NCBI GenBank assembly: GCA_016297215.1
Contig: JAEDGZ010000008.1
Coordinates: 8,609 to 72,608, forward strand
Length of the DNA stretch: 64,000 nt
Reading direction: 5' to 3'
From: Paludibacteraceae bacterium
GTDB lineage: Bacteria > Bacteroidota > Bacteroidia > Bacteroidales > Paludibacteraceae
This document shows positions 8,837 through 18,537 of this stretch, piece by piece; positions within the stretch are counted from its first letter, which is position 1; each line of letters begins with the position of its first letter. The position numbers were made by a program, and so were the translations under genes. The notes under the pieces were generated by a model. It ran no database searches. It saw only the letters and a list, made by a program, of their open reading frames with translations, and was not told the DNA's origin.

Positions 8837-8844
8837 TTTATTTA

Positions 8845-9057
8845 ACGTGAGTTCGATATAAGCAAATATTTTCAGCAGTCAAAGACTAATTGGGTTTTTG
8901 GTAATGAATTAATGATGAATTATACGAAAATTATATGTTAAAGAAAAACGAAGTCTCCCTTCAAGGGAGATTTAGAGGGTCGTTTTTGGAAATTTTTGTT
9001 GAAATTAAAAAAACATCGTCGGTTTGATGTGTTATGTATCTTATTTCGAGTTCGCGT
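8845..9057. mobile_element. MITE-like element, copy 2 (about 213 bp)
   Basis: It is aligned end to end with copy 1 at 6331 with few substitutions, including the ACGTGAGTTCG start and the CGAGTTCGCG(T) end. TATTTA (or TTATTTA if the last T is shared) flanks it on both sides at 8838-8844 and 9057-9063, a target-site duplication different from that of copy 1. Insertion was directly behind the 6S-like RNA. The element has no open frame of note. Confidence 0.85.
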
Positions 9058-9102
9058 TATTTAGGTAATGATATACGAGTTGACCTATATTGTTTACCTA
9101 AT

Positions 9103-9206
9103 GCAGCCCCGAAGGGGCGAAATAAAACAGCGTAGGGTGAAACCCTACGTAAAGCAACACCCCCTCAAAAGCAAGCCCCAACGGGGCGACATAACTCAAC
9201 GTAGAA
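9103..9206. repeat. GC-rich hairpin pair upstream of the BspA-like gene
   Basis: Three small palindromes in a row: GCCCCGAAGGGGC, GTAGGGTGAAACCCTAC and GCCCCAACGGGGC. This type of intergenic hairpin cluster is common in Bacteroidota. It may lie in the leader of the next gene. Confidence 0.7.
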
Positions 9207-9246
9207 ACACTGAAAATAATAAATAATCCACAAAATAACTAACAAT

Positions 9247-11898
9247 ATGAAACGCTTATCTATTCTTCTGCTGTCCGTGCTCTGCACCGCAGCAACCACC
9301 TTCGCCTACGACTACGACTTCCAATCCGGCGACCTCTACTACAACATCACGAGCGACACCACCGTGAAGGTAACCTACCAAGAATCGAGTGAAACCAACT
9401 ACCAAGGTCTCACCACCGCCACCATCCCCGCAACCGTTACCAACGATGGCACTACCTACTCCGTAACAAGCATTGGAGACTTTGCGTTCGTTTATTGCTC
9501 CTCCCTCACATCCATCACCATCCCCAACTCCGTAACGAGCATTGGAAGCGCTGCGTTCATTGGTTGCTCCGCCCTCCCTATGGTGGATAATTTACGCTAT
9601 GCAGATACCTATTTGGTGGAAGCCGTGGATAATTCACTTAGTACTTATACTATTAAAGCAGGAACAAAGTGGATAGGAGACTATGCGTTCGGCAATTGCT
9701 CCTCCCTCACCTCCATCACCATCCCCAACTCCGTAACAAGCATTGGAGAACAGGCGTTCAGTGGTTGCTCCTCCCTCACCTCCATCACCATCCCCAACTC
9801 CGTAACGAGCATAGGAGCCAGGGCGTTCTATGGTTGCTCCTCCCTCACCTCCATCACCATCCCCAACTCCGTAACAAGCATTGAATACATGGCGTTCGGC
9901 AATTGCTCCTCCCTCACTTCCGTCACCATCCCCAACTCCGTAACGAGCATTGGAGACCATGCGTTCTCAGGGTGCTCCGCCCTCACCTCCATCTCCATCC
10001 CCAACTCCGTAGTGAGCATTGGAAGCGCTGCGTTCGCCGATTGCTCCTCCCTCACCTCCCTCACCATCCCCAACTCCGTAACGAGCATTGAGTACGGTGC
10101 GTTCTATGGTTGCTCCTCCCTCACCTCTGTTGTATGGAATGCTAAAAATTGTGCTGTTTGGAGTTTCTCCTATGACGGATTACCATTCTATGACATTCGT
10201 TCAAATATTACCTCATTTACTTTTGGTGAAGAAGTAGAAACGATTCCTTCGGATTTATGCTATGGTATGTCCGCCCTCACTTCCATCACCATCCCCAACT
10301 CCGTAACAAGCATTGGATACGAGGCGTTCTACAAGTGCTCCTCCCTCACCTCCATCTCCATCCCCAACTCCGTAACGAGCATTGGAAGTTCTGCGTTCAG
10401 TGGTTGCTCCGCCCTCACCTCTGTTGTATGGAATGCTAAAAATTGTGCTGGTTGGAGTTCCTCCTATTACGCACCACCATTCTATGACATTCGTTCAAAT
10501 ATTACCTCATTTACTTTTGGTGAAGAAGTAGAAACGATTCCTTCGGATTTATGCTATGGTATGTCCGCCCTCACTTCCATCACCATCCCCAACTCCGTAA
10601 CAAGCATTGGAAGTAGTGCGTTCTCAGGGTGCTCCGCCCTCACCTCCATCTCCATCCCCAACTCCGTAACGAGCATTAGAAGTTCTGCGTTCAGTGGTTG
10701 CTCCGCCCTCACCTCCATTGTATGGAATGCTAAAAACTGTGGTGGTTGGGGTTCGTATGATTATGCGCCGTTTTACGACATTTGTTCTAACATTACTTCA
10801 TTTACTTTTGGTGATGAAGTAGAAACCATTCCTTCGTATTTATGCTATGGTATGTCCTCCCTCACCTCCATCACCATCCCCAACTCCGTAACGAGCATTG
10901 GAGAGGAAGTGCTCGCTGGTTGCGATAGTCTGACCTCAATAGTAGTGGAAAGTGGCAATACAATATACGATTCTCGCGATAACTGCAATGCTATTATTGA
11001 GACAGCAAGTAACACACTCATTGCTGGTTGCCAATCAACCATAATCCCCAACTCCGTAACAAGCATTGGAGGCTATGCGTTCGAGTATTGCTCCTCCATC
11101 ACCTCCATCACCATCCCCAACTCCGTAACTAGCATTGGAGACAAGGCGTTCTGGAATTGCTCCCACCTCACCTCCATCATCATCGGCAATAGTGTGGAGT
11201 ATATTGGAGACGACGCGTTCTGCGGTTGCTCTGCCCTCGCAGATATCTACTGCTATGCAACCACTCCGCCCGAATGCTATGAAGATAGACAAGATCCAGA
11301 TGAGAACCCCTTCTATAGTGTCAGCAAACACTGCTATATCCATGTACCCGCAGGCACCATCCGAGAATATCAAATGGCAGAAGGTTGGCGTGATTTCTAC
11401 CATTTCTACGAAATCTCCGAACTGCCGGATGGTACACCCACAGACCAAGTCGGCGTAACGGTAACGGGCAACTACGCCACCTTCTCGTGGCCCGTCAACC
11501 CCACCGCAAGCAGTTACACACTGACTATCACCAAGGACGGCGAAGTCTTCTGCACGCTGATATTCAACAACATGGGGCAGTTGGTAGGCATGGCATTTGC
11601 GCCCGCCCGCGATGGCAAACCCTCGGCAACCCAATCCGATGCACAATCCACCGCTTACGGCTTCTCGTTTGTGGTAACGAACTTAGACGCGAACAGCCAC
11701 TACACCTATACCTTCACCGTCAACGGCGCAGACAGCGAGGTGATAGAGACCTACAGCGGCTCCTTTGACACCTCTGAGGAAACGGCTCTCCCCGCCACAA
11801 CGCAAGAGCAGCAGCCTTCCCGCAAAATCATTCACAACGGGCAAGTGCTCATCCTCCGCAACGGCGAGACCTATGACATGATGGGACAGAGATTGTAG
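9247..11898 (+). CDS. BspA-like leucine-rich-repeat surface protein
   Basis: The 883-aa protein has a signal peptide (MKRLSILLLSVLCTAATTFA) and about 20 LRR_5 (BspA/Treponema type) repeats with the pattern SITIPNSVTSIGxxAFxGCSSL from about residue 70 to 700, then a fibronectin-like region (about 740-850). It ends in a short conserved tail, ILRNGETYDMMGQRL, found on many secreted Bacteroidales proteins. Relatives bind host or matrix proteins, but the target here is unknown. The DNA of the repeats is nearly identical, and a 294-bp super-repeat (98 codons) starts at 10129, 10423 and 10717. Repeat number may vary by recombination. A strong hairpin follows the stop at 11921. Confidence 0.9.
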   Translation: MKRLSILLLSVLCTAATTFAYDYDFQSGDLYYNITSDTTVKVTYQESSETNYQGLTTATIPATVTNDGTTYSVTSIGDFAFVYCSSLTSITIPNSVTSIGSAAFIGCSALPMVDNLRYADTYLVEAVDNSLSTYTIKAGTKWIGDYAFGNCSSLTSITIPNSVTSIGEQAFSGCSSLTSITIPNSVTSIGARAFYGCSSLTSITIPNSVTSIEYMAFGNCSSLTSVTIPNSVTSIGDHAFSGCSALTSISIPNSVVSIGSAAFADCSSLTSLTIPNSVTSIEYGAFYGCSSLTSVVWNAKNCAVWSFSYDGLPFYDIRSNITSFTFGEEVETIPSDLCYGMSALTSITIPNSVTSIGYEAFYKCSSLTSISIPNSVTSIGSSAFSGCSALTSVVWNAKNCAGWSSSYYAPPFYDIRSNITSFTFGEEVETIPSDLCYGMSALTSITIPNSVTSIGSSAFSGCSALTSISIPNSVTSIRSSAFSGCSALTSIVWNAKNCGGWGSYDYAPFYDICSNITSFTFGDEVETIPSYLCYGMSSLTSITIPNSVTSIGEEVLAGCDSLTSIVVESGNTIYDSRDNCNAIIETASNTLIAGCQSTIIPNSVTSIGGYAFEYCSSITSITIPNSVTSIGDKAFWNCSHLTSIIIGNSVEYIGDDAFCGCSALADIYCYATTPPECYEDRQDPDENPFYSVSKHCYIHVPAGTIREYQMAEGWRDFYHFYEISELPDGTPTDQVGVTVTGNYATFSWPVNPTASSYTLTITKDGEVFCTLIFNNMGQLVGMAFAPARDGKPSATQSDAQSTAYGFSFVVTNLDANSHYTYTFTVNGADSEVIETYSGSFDTSEETALPATTQEQQPSRKIIHNGQVLILRNGETYDMMGQRL
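10129..10900 (+). repeat. 294-bp intragenic super-repeat in the BspA-like gene
   Basis: GTATGGAATGCTAAAAA recurs at 294-base steps (10129, 10423, 10717), carrying a VVWNAKNC...EEVETIPSDLCYGMS segment plus two LRR units. The first two copies are almost identical, the third has diverged. Confidence 0.9.
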
Positions 11899-11920
11899 TT
11901 GAAATTAAGTCTATTCCATA

Positions 11921-11955
11921 AGACACCCTCGTAGTTTCATGCTGCGAGGGTGTCT
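11921..11955. terminator. Stem-loop terminator after the BspA-like gene
   Basis: Perfect 11-bp arms AGACACCCTCG / CGAGGGTGTCT are followed by TT. It lies 23 bases past the stop codon. The T tract is short. Confidence 0.7.
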
Positions 11956-12095
11956 TTGGTAGGCGGGGGAGTAAAGTCTGCGTACTCGGACATTGTCAGT
12001 TCGAGTCTGCCATTTTGTCAGTCCAAGTCTGCCATTTTACCGTATTTTGCTTTTTGGCACAATGTTTGATACTAAATCAGTGAAAGTTTAGAAAC

Positions 12096-12183
12096 AGGAT
12101 TAAGGACACAGGATAAAAGACTTATTACCTTCGTCCATACAAAACTAATTCGTCTTACATCCTTCATCCTTTATCCTTCATCC
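12096..12183. repeat. Family G repeat upstream of dnaK
   Basis: AGGATTAAGGACACAGGAT (12096-12114) is the approximate inverse of the ATCCTTCATCCTTTATCC tract (12159-12176), forming a weak hairpin in the 320-base gap before dnaK. A similar tract lies inside the AddB-like gene at 2178-2215. No CIRCE operator was seen. Confidence 0.55.
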
Positions 12184-12219
12184 AACAAAGAATATTAACT
12201 AAACAAAGCATAAACGATT

Positions 12220-14157
12220 ATGAGCAAGATTATTGGTATTGACTTAGGAACCACCAACAGCTGCGTAGCAGTGATGGAAGGTAATGAACCTATTGTGATT
12301 GCAAACTCCGAAGGCAAGCGTACTACGCCTTCTGTAGTAGGATTTGTGGATGGCGGCGAGCGCAAAGTGGGCGACCCCGCAAAGCGTCAGGCTATCACCA
12401 ACCCGACGAAGACCGTATATAGCATCAAGCGTTTCATGGGCGAGACCTACGACCGCTTGAGCAACGAGATTGCGCGTGTGCCTTACAAAGTGGTGAAGGG
12501 CGACAACAACACCCCGCGCGTGGATATAGACGGTCGTCTCTACACCCCGCAGGAGATTTCCGCTATCATTCTCCAGAAGATGAAGAAGACCGCGGAAGAC
12601 TACCTCGGGCAAGAGGTTACGGAAGCCGTTATCACCGTACCTGCTTACTTCAACGACTCGCAGCGTCAGGCTACCAAGGAAGCCGGCGAGATTGCCGGAC
12701 TGACCGTGCGCCGTATCGTCAACGAGCCTACCGCAGCCGCACTGGCTTACGGTCTGGACAAGGCGGACAAAGACATGAAGATTGTGGTCTTCGACTGCGG
12801 TGGCGGTACCCACGATGTCAGCGTCTTGGAGTTGGGCGACGGAGTCTTTGAGGTGAAAGCCACCGATGGCGACACCCACCTCGGAGGTGATGACTTCGAC
12901 CACCGTATCATCGACTGGCTCGTACAGGAGTTCAAGAACGAGAACGGCGGCGCTGACCTCTCGAAAGACCCGATGGCTATGCAACGTCTGAAAGAGGCTG
13001 CCGAGAAGGCGAAAATCGAGTTGTCGAACACTACGACCACCGAAATCAACCTGCCGTATATCATGCCGGTGAACGGTGTGCCCGCCCACTTGGTAAAGAC
13101 CTTGACCCGTGCGAAATTCGAGCAACTGATTGACGACCTGATTCAGCGCACCATCGCGCCCTGCCGCACTGCCCTGCAGAAAGCCGGCATGAGCACGAGC
13201 GACATCGACGAGGTCATCCTGGTAGGCGGCTCCACCCGTATCCCCGCTATCCAAGACGCTGTGCAGAAGTTCTTCGGAAAGACCCCGAACAAGGGTGTGA
13301 ACCCCGACGAGGTAGTGGCAGTCGGTGCGGCTATCCAAGGCGGTGTCCTGACGGGCGACGTGAAGGATGTGCTCCTCTTGGATGTAACCCCGCTGAGCCT
13401 CGGTATCGAGACCATGGGCGGCGTGATGACCAAGATGATTGAGAGCAACACCACCATCCCCACCAAGAAGACCGAGACCTTCACCACCGCCGTGGACAAC
13501 CAGCCCTCTGTGGAAATCAAGGTGCTGCAAGGCGAGCGTCCTATGGCGGCGCAGAACAAGCAAATCGGTATCTTCCACCTCGACGGTATCATGCCCGCAC
13601 GCCGTGGCGAACCGCAGATTGAGGTTACCTTCGACATTGACGCCAACGGTATCCTGAACGTTACCGCCAAGGATAAGGCGACCGGCAAAGAGCAGAAGAT
13701 TCGTATCGAGGCTTCCAGCGGCTTGAGCGACGAGGAAATCAAGCGCATGAAAGCCGAGGCAGAAGCCAACGCCGAGGCAGACAAGCGCGAGAAAGAGCGT
13801 ATTGACAAACTGAACCGCGCAGACGCGACCATCTTCCAGACCGAGAAGCAACTTGCCGAACTAGGCGATAAACTGCCTGCCGACAAGAAAGCACCCATCG
13901 AGGAGGCGCTCAAGAACCTGAAAGAGGCATACGAGAAGAAGGATGCCGACGCTTGCGAAGCGGCTAACCAAGCCCTCATGACTGCCTTCCAGGCTGCCAG
14001 TGCAGAGATGTACAACGCGCAGAATGCAGGCGCGCAAGCAGGCGCACAGAACGCTGACTTCTCCGGCGGATTCAACGGCAACGCAGGCAACAGTTCTGCC
14101 AACAACGGCAAGAACGACGGCGGCGCAGAAGACGTGGACTTCGAAGAAGTGAAGTAA
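12220..14157 (+). CDS. dnaK: Molecular chaperone DnaK (Hsp70)
   Basis: The 645-aa cytoplasmic chaperone binds exposed hydrophobic peptides and releases them in an ATP-dependent cycle with DnaJ and GrpE. The N-terminal nucleotide-binding domain starts [18 protein letters not shown], the second phosphate motif is near residue 193 ([11 protein letters not shown], where most DnaKs have F instead of H), and [14 protein letters not shown] lies near 330. The linker and substrate domain begin around [19 protein letters not shown] (388). The Gly/Asn-rich tail ends in EDVDFEEVK, like the EEVD-type tails of bacterial DnaK. grpE and dnaJ are not adjacent. Start chosen as the conserved [10 protein letters not shown]. 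Confidence 0.97.
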   Translation: MSKIIGIDLGTTNSCVAVMEGNEPIVIANSEGKRTTPSVVGFVDGGERKVGDPAKRQAITNPTKTVYSIKRFMGETYDRLSNEIARVPYKVVKGDNNTPRVDIDGRLYTPQEISAIILQKMKKTAEDYLGQEVTEAVITVPAYFNDSQRQATKEAGEIAGLTVRRIVNEPTAAALAYGLDKADKDMKIVVFDCGGGTHDVSVLELGDGVFEVKATDGDTHLGGDDFDHRIIDWLVQEFKNENGGADLSKDPMAMQRLKEAAEKAKIELSNTTTTEINLPYIMPVNGVPAHLVKTLTRAKFEQLIDDLIQRTIAPCRTALQKAGMSTSDIDEVILVGGSTRIPAIQDAVQKFFGKTPNKGVNPDEVVAVGAAIQGGVLTGDVKDVLLLDVTPLSLGIETMGGVMTKMIESNTTIPTKKTETFTTAVDNQPSVEIKVLQGERPMAAQNKQIGIFHLDGIMPARRGEPQIEVTFDIDANGILNVTAKDKATGKEQKIRIEASSGLSDEEIKRMKAEAEANAEADKREKERIDKLNRADATIFQTEKQLAELGDKLPADKKAPIEEALKNLKEAYEKKDADACEAANQALMTAFQAASAEMYNAQNAGAQAGAQNADFSGGFNGNAGNSSANNGKNDGGAEDVDFEEVK

Positions 14158-14159
14158 AA

Positions 14160-14249
14160 TCGAATTAGAAATTAGGAATTAGGAATTAGGAATTAGGAAT
14201 GCATCGCCTGCCAACAATTCAGAGCATGAGCACTCCTAATTCCTAATTA
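14160..14249. repeat. Heptamer-armed element (family H, copy 2)
   Basis: Left arm of AATTAGG heptamers, a spacer with GAGCATGAGCACTC, and a right arm of inverted CCTAATT units. It fills the gap between dnaK and the convergent gene, so the hairpin may act as a bidirectional terminator. Confidence 0.8.
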
Positions 14250-16226
14250 TAGCAAGGCGTTAAGCGCTTGGATGAAGTCGTCGGGGTTGGAGGTGCGGGT
14301 AGTGGAGTAGGTGTCCGTCTCCTTCGGATCGTTGTTCTGATACTCGAAGATGCTTACCTGCACCGGCGACAGCACGATGCCTTTCTCCTCCCCGTTGTTC
14401 AGCACGATGGCTATCTCGTCCTGACGAGGTTCCAGCGAGCAGATACTCTTATACGGGATATACTCCACATCGCATCGGTCGAAGCGGTTGTAGAGCGTGT
14501 CCCAGCAGTTCTTCATCATCACCAACTTATCCTTCTGAGGCACGGCTATCACGTAGTAGATATGCCGTAGCACAATCAGCGGATTGTCCGTCGGGCAGTC
14601 TTCGTGGTCGGTGTCCTCAAAGTAGTTGACAAAGAGTATCTTACCCTTCATATCGTCCTCGTCTATGTGGTTCTGCTTGAGCGCCAGCGAGACGGGGTCG
14701 CCGGTCTCGGGCAGGCAGCGAGAACGCTGCGCGAGGTAGTTGCGACAGAAAGCGATATACTCCAACTTCGTGGCGCGCGTAGCGCACATCTGCTTCGAGT
14801 GGTCGTAGTCATCGCGTAGCTCCTTGTTGCAGCGGCGCACATCCTTCCTGTCGCGCGCATTGGCGATGAACACCCACAGCAGACGGATGATATAGAGCAA
14901 CACCGGCAGCAGAAACAGGGCGATGCCGGCAATGCCTTTGCCCGACTTCTCAAAAGCGTAATAGACCGCCACATCGCGGCTCGCGTCCAATGGCTCGCGG
15001 ATAAGGCGCACTGCGCTATGCTCCACCTCCTCGGGGTCATCGGTGGTGGCATCAGCCCCGATGGGTCGGGACGCACCCGGACAATCCTCCGAGATATATT
15101 CCTTGTAACCGCATACCCAATGCTCAGCGAAGAAGGCATGCACTGCCTCGTCGTTCTGCTCCTGCTCTTTCAGCGCTTTCTGATAGGTCTTGGGCTGCTG
15201 CTTCTGCGCCTTCTCCCCCTTGAGGAGGATGGCAGGCCGCTCCGGCACTTTCATCTCCGCATAGCCTATATGCCCCAACTCCACCACGAGTATCATCACG
15301 ATCCATAGCACGAAGTAACCCACCGTCATCAGCAGCGCGCGGAAGATGGGCGGGAATGGCAGTTTGTTGTAGAGAGGCGTCTGCGGCGGATACTGATAGC
15401 GGAAGAACTCATCGCGCTTCTGCTCGTCCAGCAGCAGTGCCACATGGTGGACGGTGTTGGTCTCCGAGCCATCGTAGAAGAAATACTCATCGCGCTCGGT
15501 GGCATCCGCGGCGAAGTCCACATTGCAATGCACCTGCTCCACCAGCATCTCGTCCATACTACGGTCGCCTACGAACAGCGCCTCTTTCTCCTCCTTATGT
15601 GCGCGCTTGCCCGTGGATAGTTCGTTGAGCCATTCCAAGGTCTGCTCGTCGGTGATGCGCACATGCGCTTTTATCTCACCCACCTCCCCGGGCTCCGGCA
15701 TCATCTGACGGATGCGCTCCATGAGTTCGGCGGGTTGCTCGCCGTGCACCTGCAAGCCGTTGGCGACAAACGCACCTTGGCGGAGCACCATCTGCAAGAT
15801 GAGGTACTTGCGCTTCGCCTGACGGTTCACCGCCGTACGCAACCACTCCTCGATGCGATCCGTTACATCGGTCTTCAGGTGCTTGGGGTTATGCCCCTCA
15901 AAGAGCGAGAGCGCGAAATAGTAGTACATATCAGGCTCCAGCGGCGATAGGTCCACCGCCTGCTTGAAGTTGCGCTGCGCCAACTCGTAGTTCTTCAGCC
16001 CCAAATAGACAAGTCCCATGCCGAACAGGGCATTGGTATCCTTCGGGTTGGATTCGGTTTGCGAGCGGAAGAACTGAATGTAGTTGTCGGTCATGTCTGC
16101 CGGCAGTTGCAGCGGATTGACCTCGCTCACCACCGCATGCGCGGTGTGGCAACGAGGGCAGACGGTGGTGCCCGGAGGCAAAGGCATTGTACAATGCTGA
16201 CAATGCAATACTTTTAAGGTAGCCAT
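14247..16226 (-). CDS. Zinc-ribbon, TPR and membrane-anchored protein of unknown function
   Basis: The 659-aa protein starts with a zinc ribbon (CQHC near residues 9-12 and CPRC near 23-26), followed by a TPR-like segment (about 45-115, with ALFGMGLVYLGLKNYELAQ). Two hydrophobic stretches lie near residues 295-325 (LLMTVGYFVLWIVMILVVEL) and 430-460, with a long C-terminal domain of unknown type. It is the last gene of a four-gene minus-strand cluster with an SPFH-GYF protein first. The zinc ribbon plus membrane anchor recalls YdjG next to the SPFH protein YdjI in Bacillus, so a membrane-stress role is an inference. The frame includes a family D palindrome (15053-15081, read as SEDCPGASRPIGAD). 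Confidence 0.75.
   Translation of the reverse strand: MATLKVLHCQHCTMPLPPGTTVCPRCHTAHAVVSEVNPLQLPADMTDNYIQFFRSQTESNPKDTNALFGMGLVYLGLKNYELAQRNFKQAVDLSPLEPDMYYYFALSLFEGHNPKHLKTDVTDRIEEWLRTAVNRQAKRKYLILQMVLRQGAFVANGLQVHGEQPAELMERIRQMMPEPGEVGEIKAHVRITDEQTLEWLNELSTGKRAHKEEKEALFVGDRSMDEMLVEQVHCNVDFAADATERDEYFFYDGSETNTVHHVALLLDEQKRDEFFRYQYPPQTPLYNKLPFPPIFRALLMTVGYFVLWIVMILVVELGHIGYAEMKVPERPAILLKGEKAQKQQPKTYQKALKEQEQNDEAVHAFFAEHWVCGYKEYISEDCPGASRPIGADATTDDPEEVEHSAVRLIREPLDASRDVAVYYAFEKSGKGIAGIALFLLPVLLYIIRLLWVFIANARDRKDVRRCNKELRDDYDHSKQMCATRATKLEYIAFCRNYLAQRSRCLPETGDPVSLALKQNHIDEDDMKGKILFVNYFEDTDHEDCPTDNPLIVLRHIYYVIAVPQKDKLVMMKNCWDTLYNRFDRCDVEYIPYKSICSLEPRQDEIAIVLNNGEEKGIVLSPVQVSIFEYQNNDPKETDTYSTTRTSNPDDFIQALNALL
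15053..15081. repeat. Family D palindrome inside the zinc-ribbon gene
   Basis: CCCCGA-TGGG-TCGGGA core followed by CGCACCCGGA. Relatives are at 42256-42283 and 55589-55618, between genes. Confidence 0.7.
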
Positions 16227-16227
16227 A

Positions 16228-16425
16228 CGATTATTTGACTATTTGACCATTTACTATTTGACTATTAAAATAGACGAATACTGATACTAATGTGTTTTTA
16301 TAGAACAAATATTTTCAAATATTTCTCAAATATTATATTTCACTATCTGACAATTTACCATTTGACATTAACAAAAGAAAAATATTTGTTCAATATTTGA
16401 AAATATTTGTTGAAATAAAAAGAAC
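16228..16425. repeat. AT-rich intergenic repeats
   Basis: The 252-base gap 16227-16478 holds TTTGACTATTTGAC-type tandem repeats (16234-16267) and an AAATATTTGTTGAAAT motif (16402-16417). The latter is shared with the MITE copies (from 6476 and 8990) and with 34916-34931. No canonical promoter was seen, so the gene at 16226 is probably transcribed from upstream. Confidence 0.5.
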
Positions 16426-16478
16426 TTTGGTTCCGATTTTATCGTGGATAGTCGGAGGTTTCTGCTCCACGTTATTTA

Positions 16479-17840
16479 TTATTCCGTTTTCGGTTCGTCA
16501 GTGTTCTCTTCGAGTGCTTTTGCTTCGCGTTTGGCTTGTATCTCGGTCAGTTTGTCCGATGCCATCTCGCTTGCTTTCTTGCCTACTTGGGTGGCTATAT
16601 CCAGCCCCTTGCCGGCGATGGTCTTCGTTGCCGCTGCCACTTTCGACCAGTCGTGGTCGCGCTTGAATGCCATCACGGTAACGTAGGTCATGATGAAGAC
16701 GGATACCACGCAGAAGACTACCGCGGCAGCTACCAAAAGGATAAGTTTGAGGGCAAGAATCACCATATCCATCGGATTGCTCTCGATATGCTTGGTCTTC
16801 GTTCCATCGGAATAGTAGGTGGTAACCTCCGTCTCGGGGAAGAACTCCATCGCTGCACTTGCGCCAAAGAAGAATGTAGCAATGCTGAAGCCCCATTTCT
16901 GCAACTTGTCGAGTCTCGCACGCTCCGCGCGGTAACGGGTCAGGTTATAACCGTACTGGTGGCTGCTGTAGATATACAACGGAATCAACAGCAGCACATA
17001 GATATAGAGAAGCCACATCCAGCGTGCCCAACTCTTCGCTTCGCTCAGTTCTTCGCCTACCTCCTTGAGGGCGTACTTCTTGAACTTCTTGAAACTCATC
17101 TCGTTGATTTCATCATACTCCTCGCTTAGTTGCTTCAAGTTTTTCTCTGCGGCTTTCAGACCGGCTTTATATTTCTTCTTGGCTTCGCGCGTCTGGGCGG
17201 TATCCAATTGGTTCTGATAATACACCACACTCTTCTGTTCTTGGAGGATATAGTGTTTCTTGGTACTAAGCGTCTGCGCCTTGTAGAGGTTGTGCGAGGA
17301 GAGGTTCTTGGTAGAGTAATACGCGCTATCGCATTGGTCGAAAGCAATGGTGGTGTCGGCTTTTGCCCAGTTGTCCACTTGGTTGTACTTCGCCTGCGCG
17401 CGCTGTTTATCGCTCGTGGCATCCATGCTGATATACATCATGATGAAGATAGAGAGCACACAGCCGGCGATGAGCGACCACTTGAAACTCCAGTGTTTGT
17501 CGCGGCTCCATTCGATGATACCTTGCAACTCATCGCGGCGGTCGCGATAGAACCTGTCGCTCGGGTCTTTCACTGCCTTGTCGGCTTGGCGGAGCAAATT
17601 CTCCATCTCGTCGCACTCGGCAGCCGTGCAGGGATATACATCATCTACATCAATGGTGTTCCCCTGTTTGTCGGTCTCCGTGAGGTTGCTGCTGGTGGTC
17701 ATCGCTGCATCGAGCAACTCGTAGGCTTCCTCGTTCAGCGGATTTTTCTTCGCCTCTTGCTTGAGGTCTTCTGCGGTGAAAGATACATAGCCGTTCTCAT
17801 GCGTCTGACGGCGTTTCTTAAATTTGTCTTTTAGTGACAT
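16479..17840 (-). CDS. Multi-span membrane protein of the SPFH cluster, unknown function
   Basis: The 453-aa protein has a polar N-terminus (KDKFKKRRQ) followed by about four hydrophobic segments near residues 120-140 (FKWSLIAGCVLSIFIMMYI), 268-288, 315-330 and 358-395. A Lys/Glu-rich coiled-coil region near 205-255 (KAGLKAAEKNLKQLSEEYDE) lies between the first two. The C-terminal tail is cytoplasmic-looking and charged. It matches no family I can name. It lies between the zinc-ribbon gene and a small membrane protein on the same strand, and probably shares their transcript. Confidence 0.7.
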   Translation of the reverse strand: MSLKDKFKKRRQTHENGYVSFTAEDLKQEAKKNPLNEEAYELLDAAMTTSSNLTETDKQGNTIDVDDVYPCTAAECDEMENLLRQADKAVKDPSDRFYRDRRDELQGIIEWSRDKHWSFKWSLIAGCVLSIFIMMYISMDATSDKQRAQAKYNQVDNWAKADTTIAFDQCDSAYYSTKNLSSHNLYKAQTLSTKKHYILQEQKSVVYYQNQLDTAQTREAKKKYKAGLKAAEKNLKQLSEEYDEINEMSFKKFKKYALKEVGEELSEAKSWARWMWLLYIYVLLLIPLYIYSSHQYGYNLTRYRAERARLDKLQKWGFSIATFFFGASAAMEFFPETEVTTYYSDGTKTKHIESNPMDMVILALKLILLVAAAVVFCVVSVFIMTYVTVMAFKRDHDWSKVAAATKTIAGKGLDIATQVGKKASEMASDKLTEIQAKREAKALEENTDEPKTE

Positions 17841-17873
17841 AGTAGTATAATTTTGAGGGTTAGTTATTGTTTA

Positions 17874-17902
17874 TGTCCGGGTGCGCAGGCGTCCCCGCCT
17901 GC
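17874..17902. repeat. Family A palindrome between two cluster genes
   Basis: TGTCCGGGTGCGCAGGCG then CCCGCCTGC. It sits in the 70-base gap between genes of the SPFH cluster. Confidence 0.85.
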
Positions 17903-17910
17903 TTTGTTGT

Positions 17911-18498
17911 TTATTGTTTCTCAACCAGTTGCTGTGCTTTCTGCATCAGTCTGTCGTATTGCAGCGGTATCTGCTTTGGGGGTATCGACTCGGCTTCTCT
18001 AATCAGTCGTTTCCACTCCCGTTCGGTCGCCTCCGTAGCATTTTGCTCGTGCATCGCTCGGAGCGTGGCTACAAGGTCGCGCACATCCTGCGTGTTCTCT
18101 TCCAAGCGCGTCTGTTGGTCGTTGTACGCTGCATCCTGCCGCCCCACGATAGAGAGGGTGATGAGCCAGCCCACCGTCAGCACGCCGATGCCGATGCCAT
18201 ATACCGTCAGGCTCGCCCAACGGTAGAGCAGCAGGCTATACAGCCCCATCCACAGCAGCGAGGCGGCGATATAGTACAACGCATGCACACCCAAAAAGAC
18301 CGAGAAATAGTTGGTCTGCGTGTTTTTCCAGCGTCCTACCTCAAACCAGCCGAAGAACAATGCCTCCAGCACGATGAGATACGATAGGTTTATCCAATAG
18401 AGTGCGGTCGTCTCCTCCGGGCGGAGCAACACAAACCCCAAGACGGTTATCCCCACCGTCAGCAACGGGGTTAACCATGTGTAAAGCGGATTTTTCAT
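17911..18498 (-). CDS. Small four-span membrane protein of the SPFH cluster
   Basis: The 195-aa protein has four predicted membrane segments in its first 125 residues (LTPLLTVGITVLGFVLL; YWINLSYLIVLEALFFGWF; LGVHALYYIAASLLWMGLY; VYGIGIGVLTVGWLITLSIV) and a soluble, helical C-terminus rich in Glu, Arg and Gln. It lies 39 bases downstream of the SPFH-GYF gene. I do not recognise the family. The layout suggests a membrane anchor or partner for the SPFH protein. Confidence 0.7.
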   Translation of the reverse strand: MKNPLYTWLTPLLTVGITVLGFVLLRPEETTALYWINLSYLIVLEALFFGWFEVGRWKNTQTNYFSVFLGVHALYYIAASLLWMGLYSLLLYRWASLTVYGIGIGVLTVGWLITLSIVGRQDAAYNDQQTRLEENTQDVRDLVATLRAMHEQNATEATEREWKRLIREAESIPPKQIPLQYDRLMQKAQQLVEKQ

Positions 18499-18537
18499 GA
18501 TGATATGGTGTTTTGTGAGTATATTTTTTGGTTTCTT

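Noticed and set aside
12244..13851. Long minus-strand open frame (535 codons) opposite dnaK
   Set aside because: It is a shadow of the strongly biased dnaK codons. The translation has no recognisable motif and dnaK is certain on the other strand.
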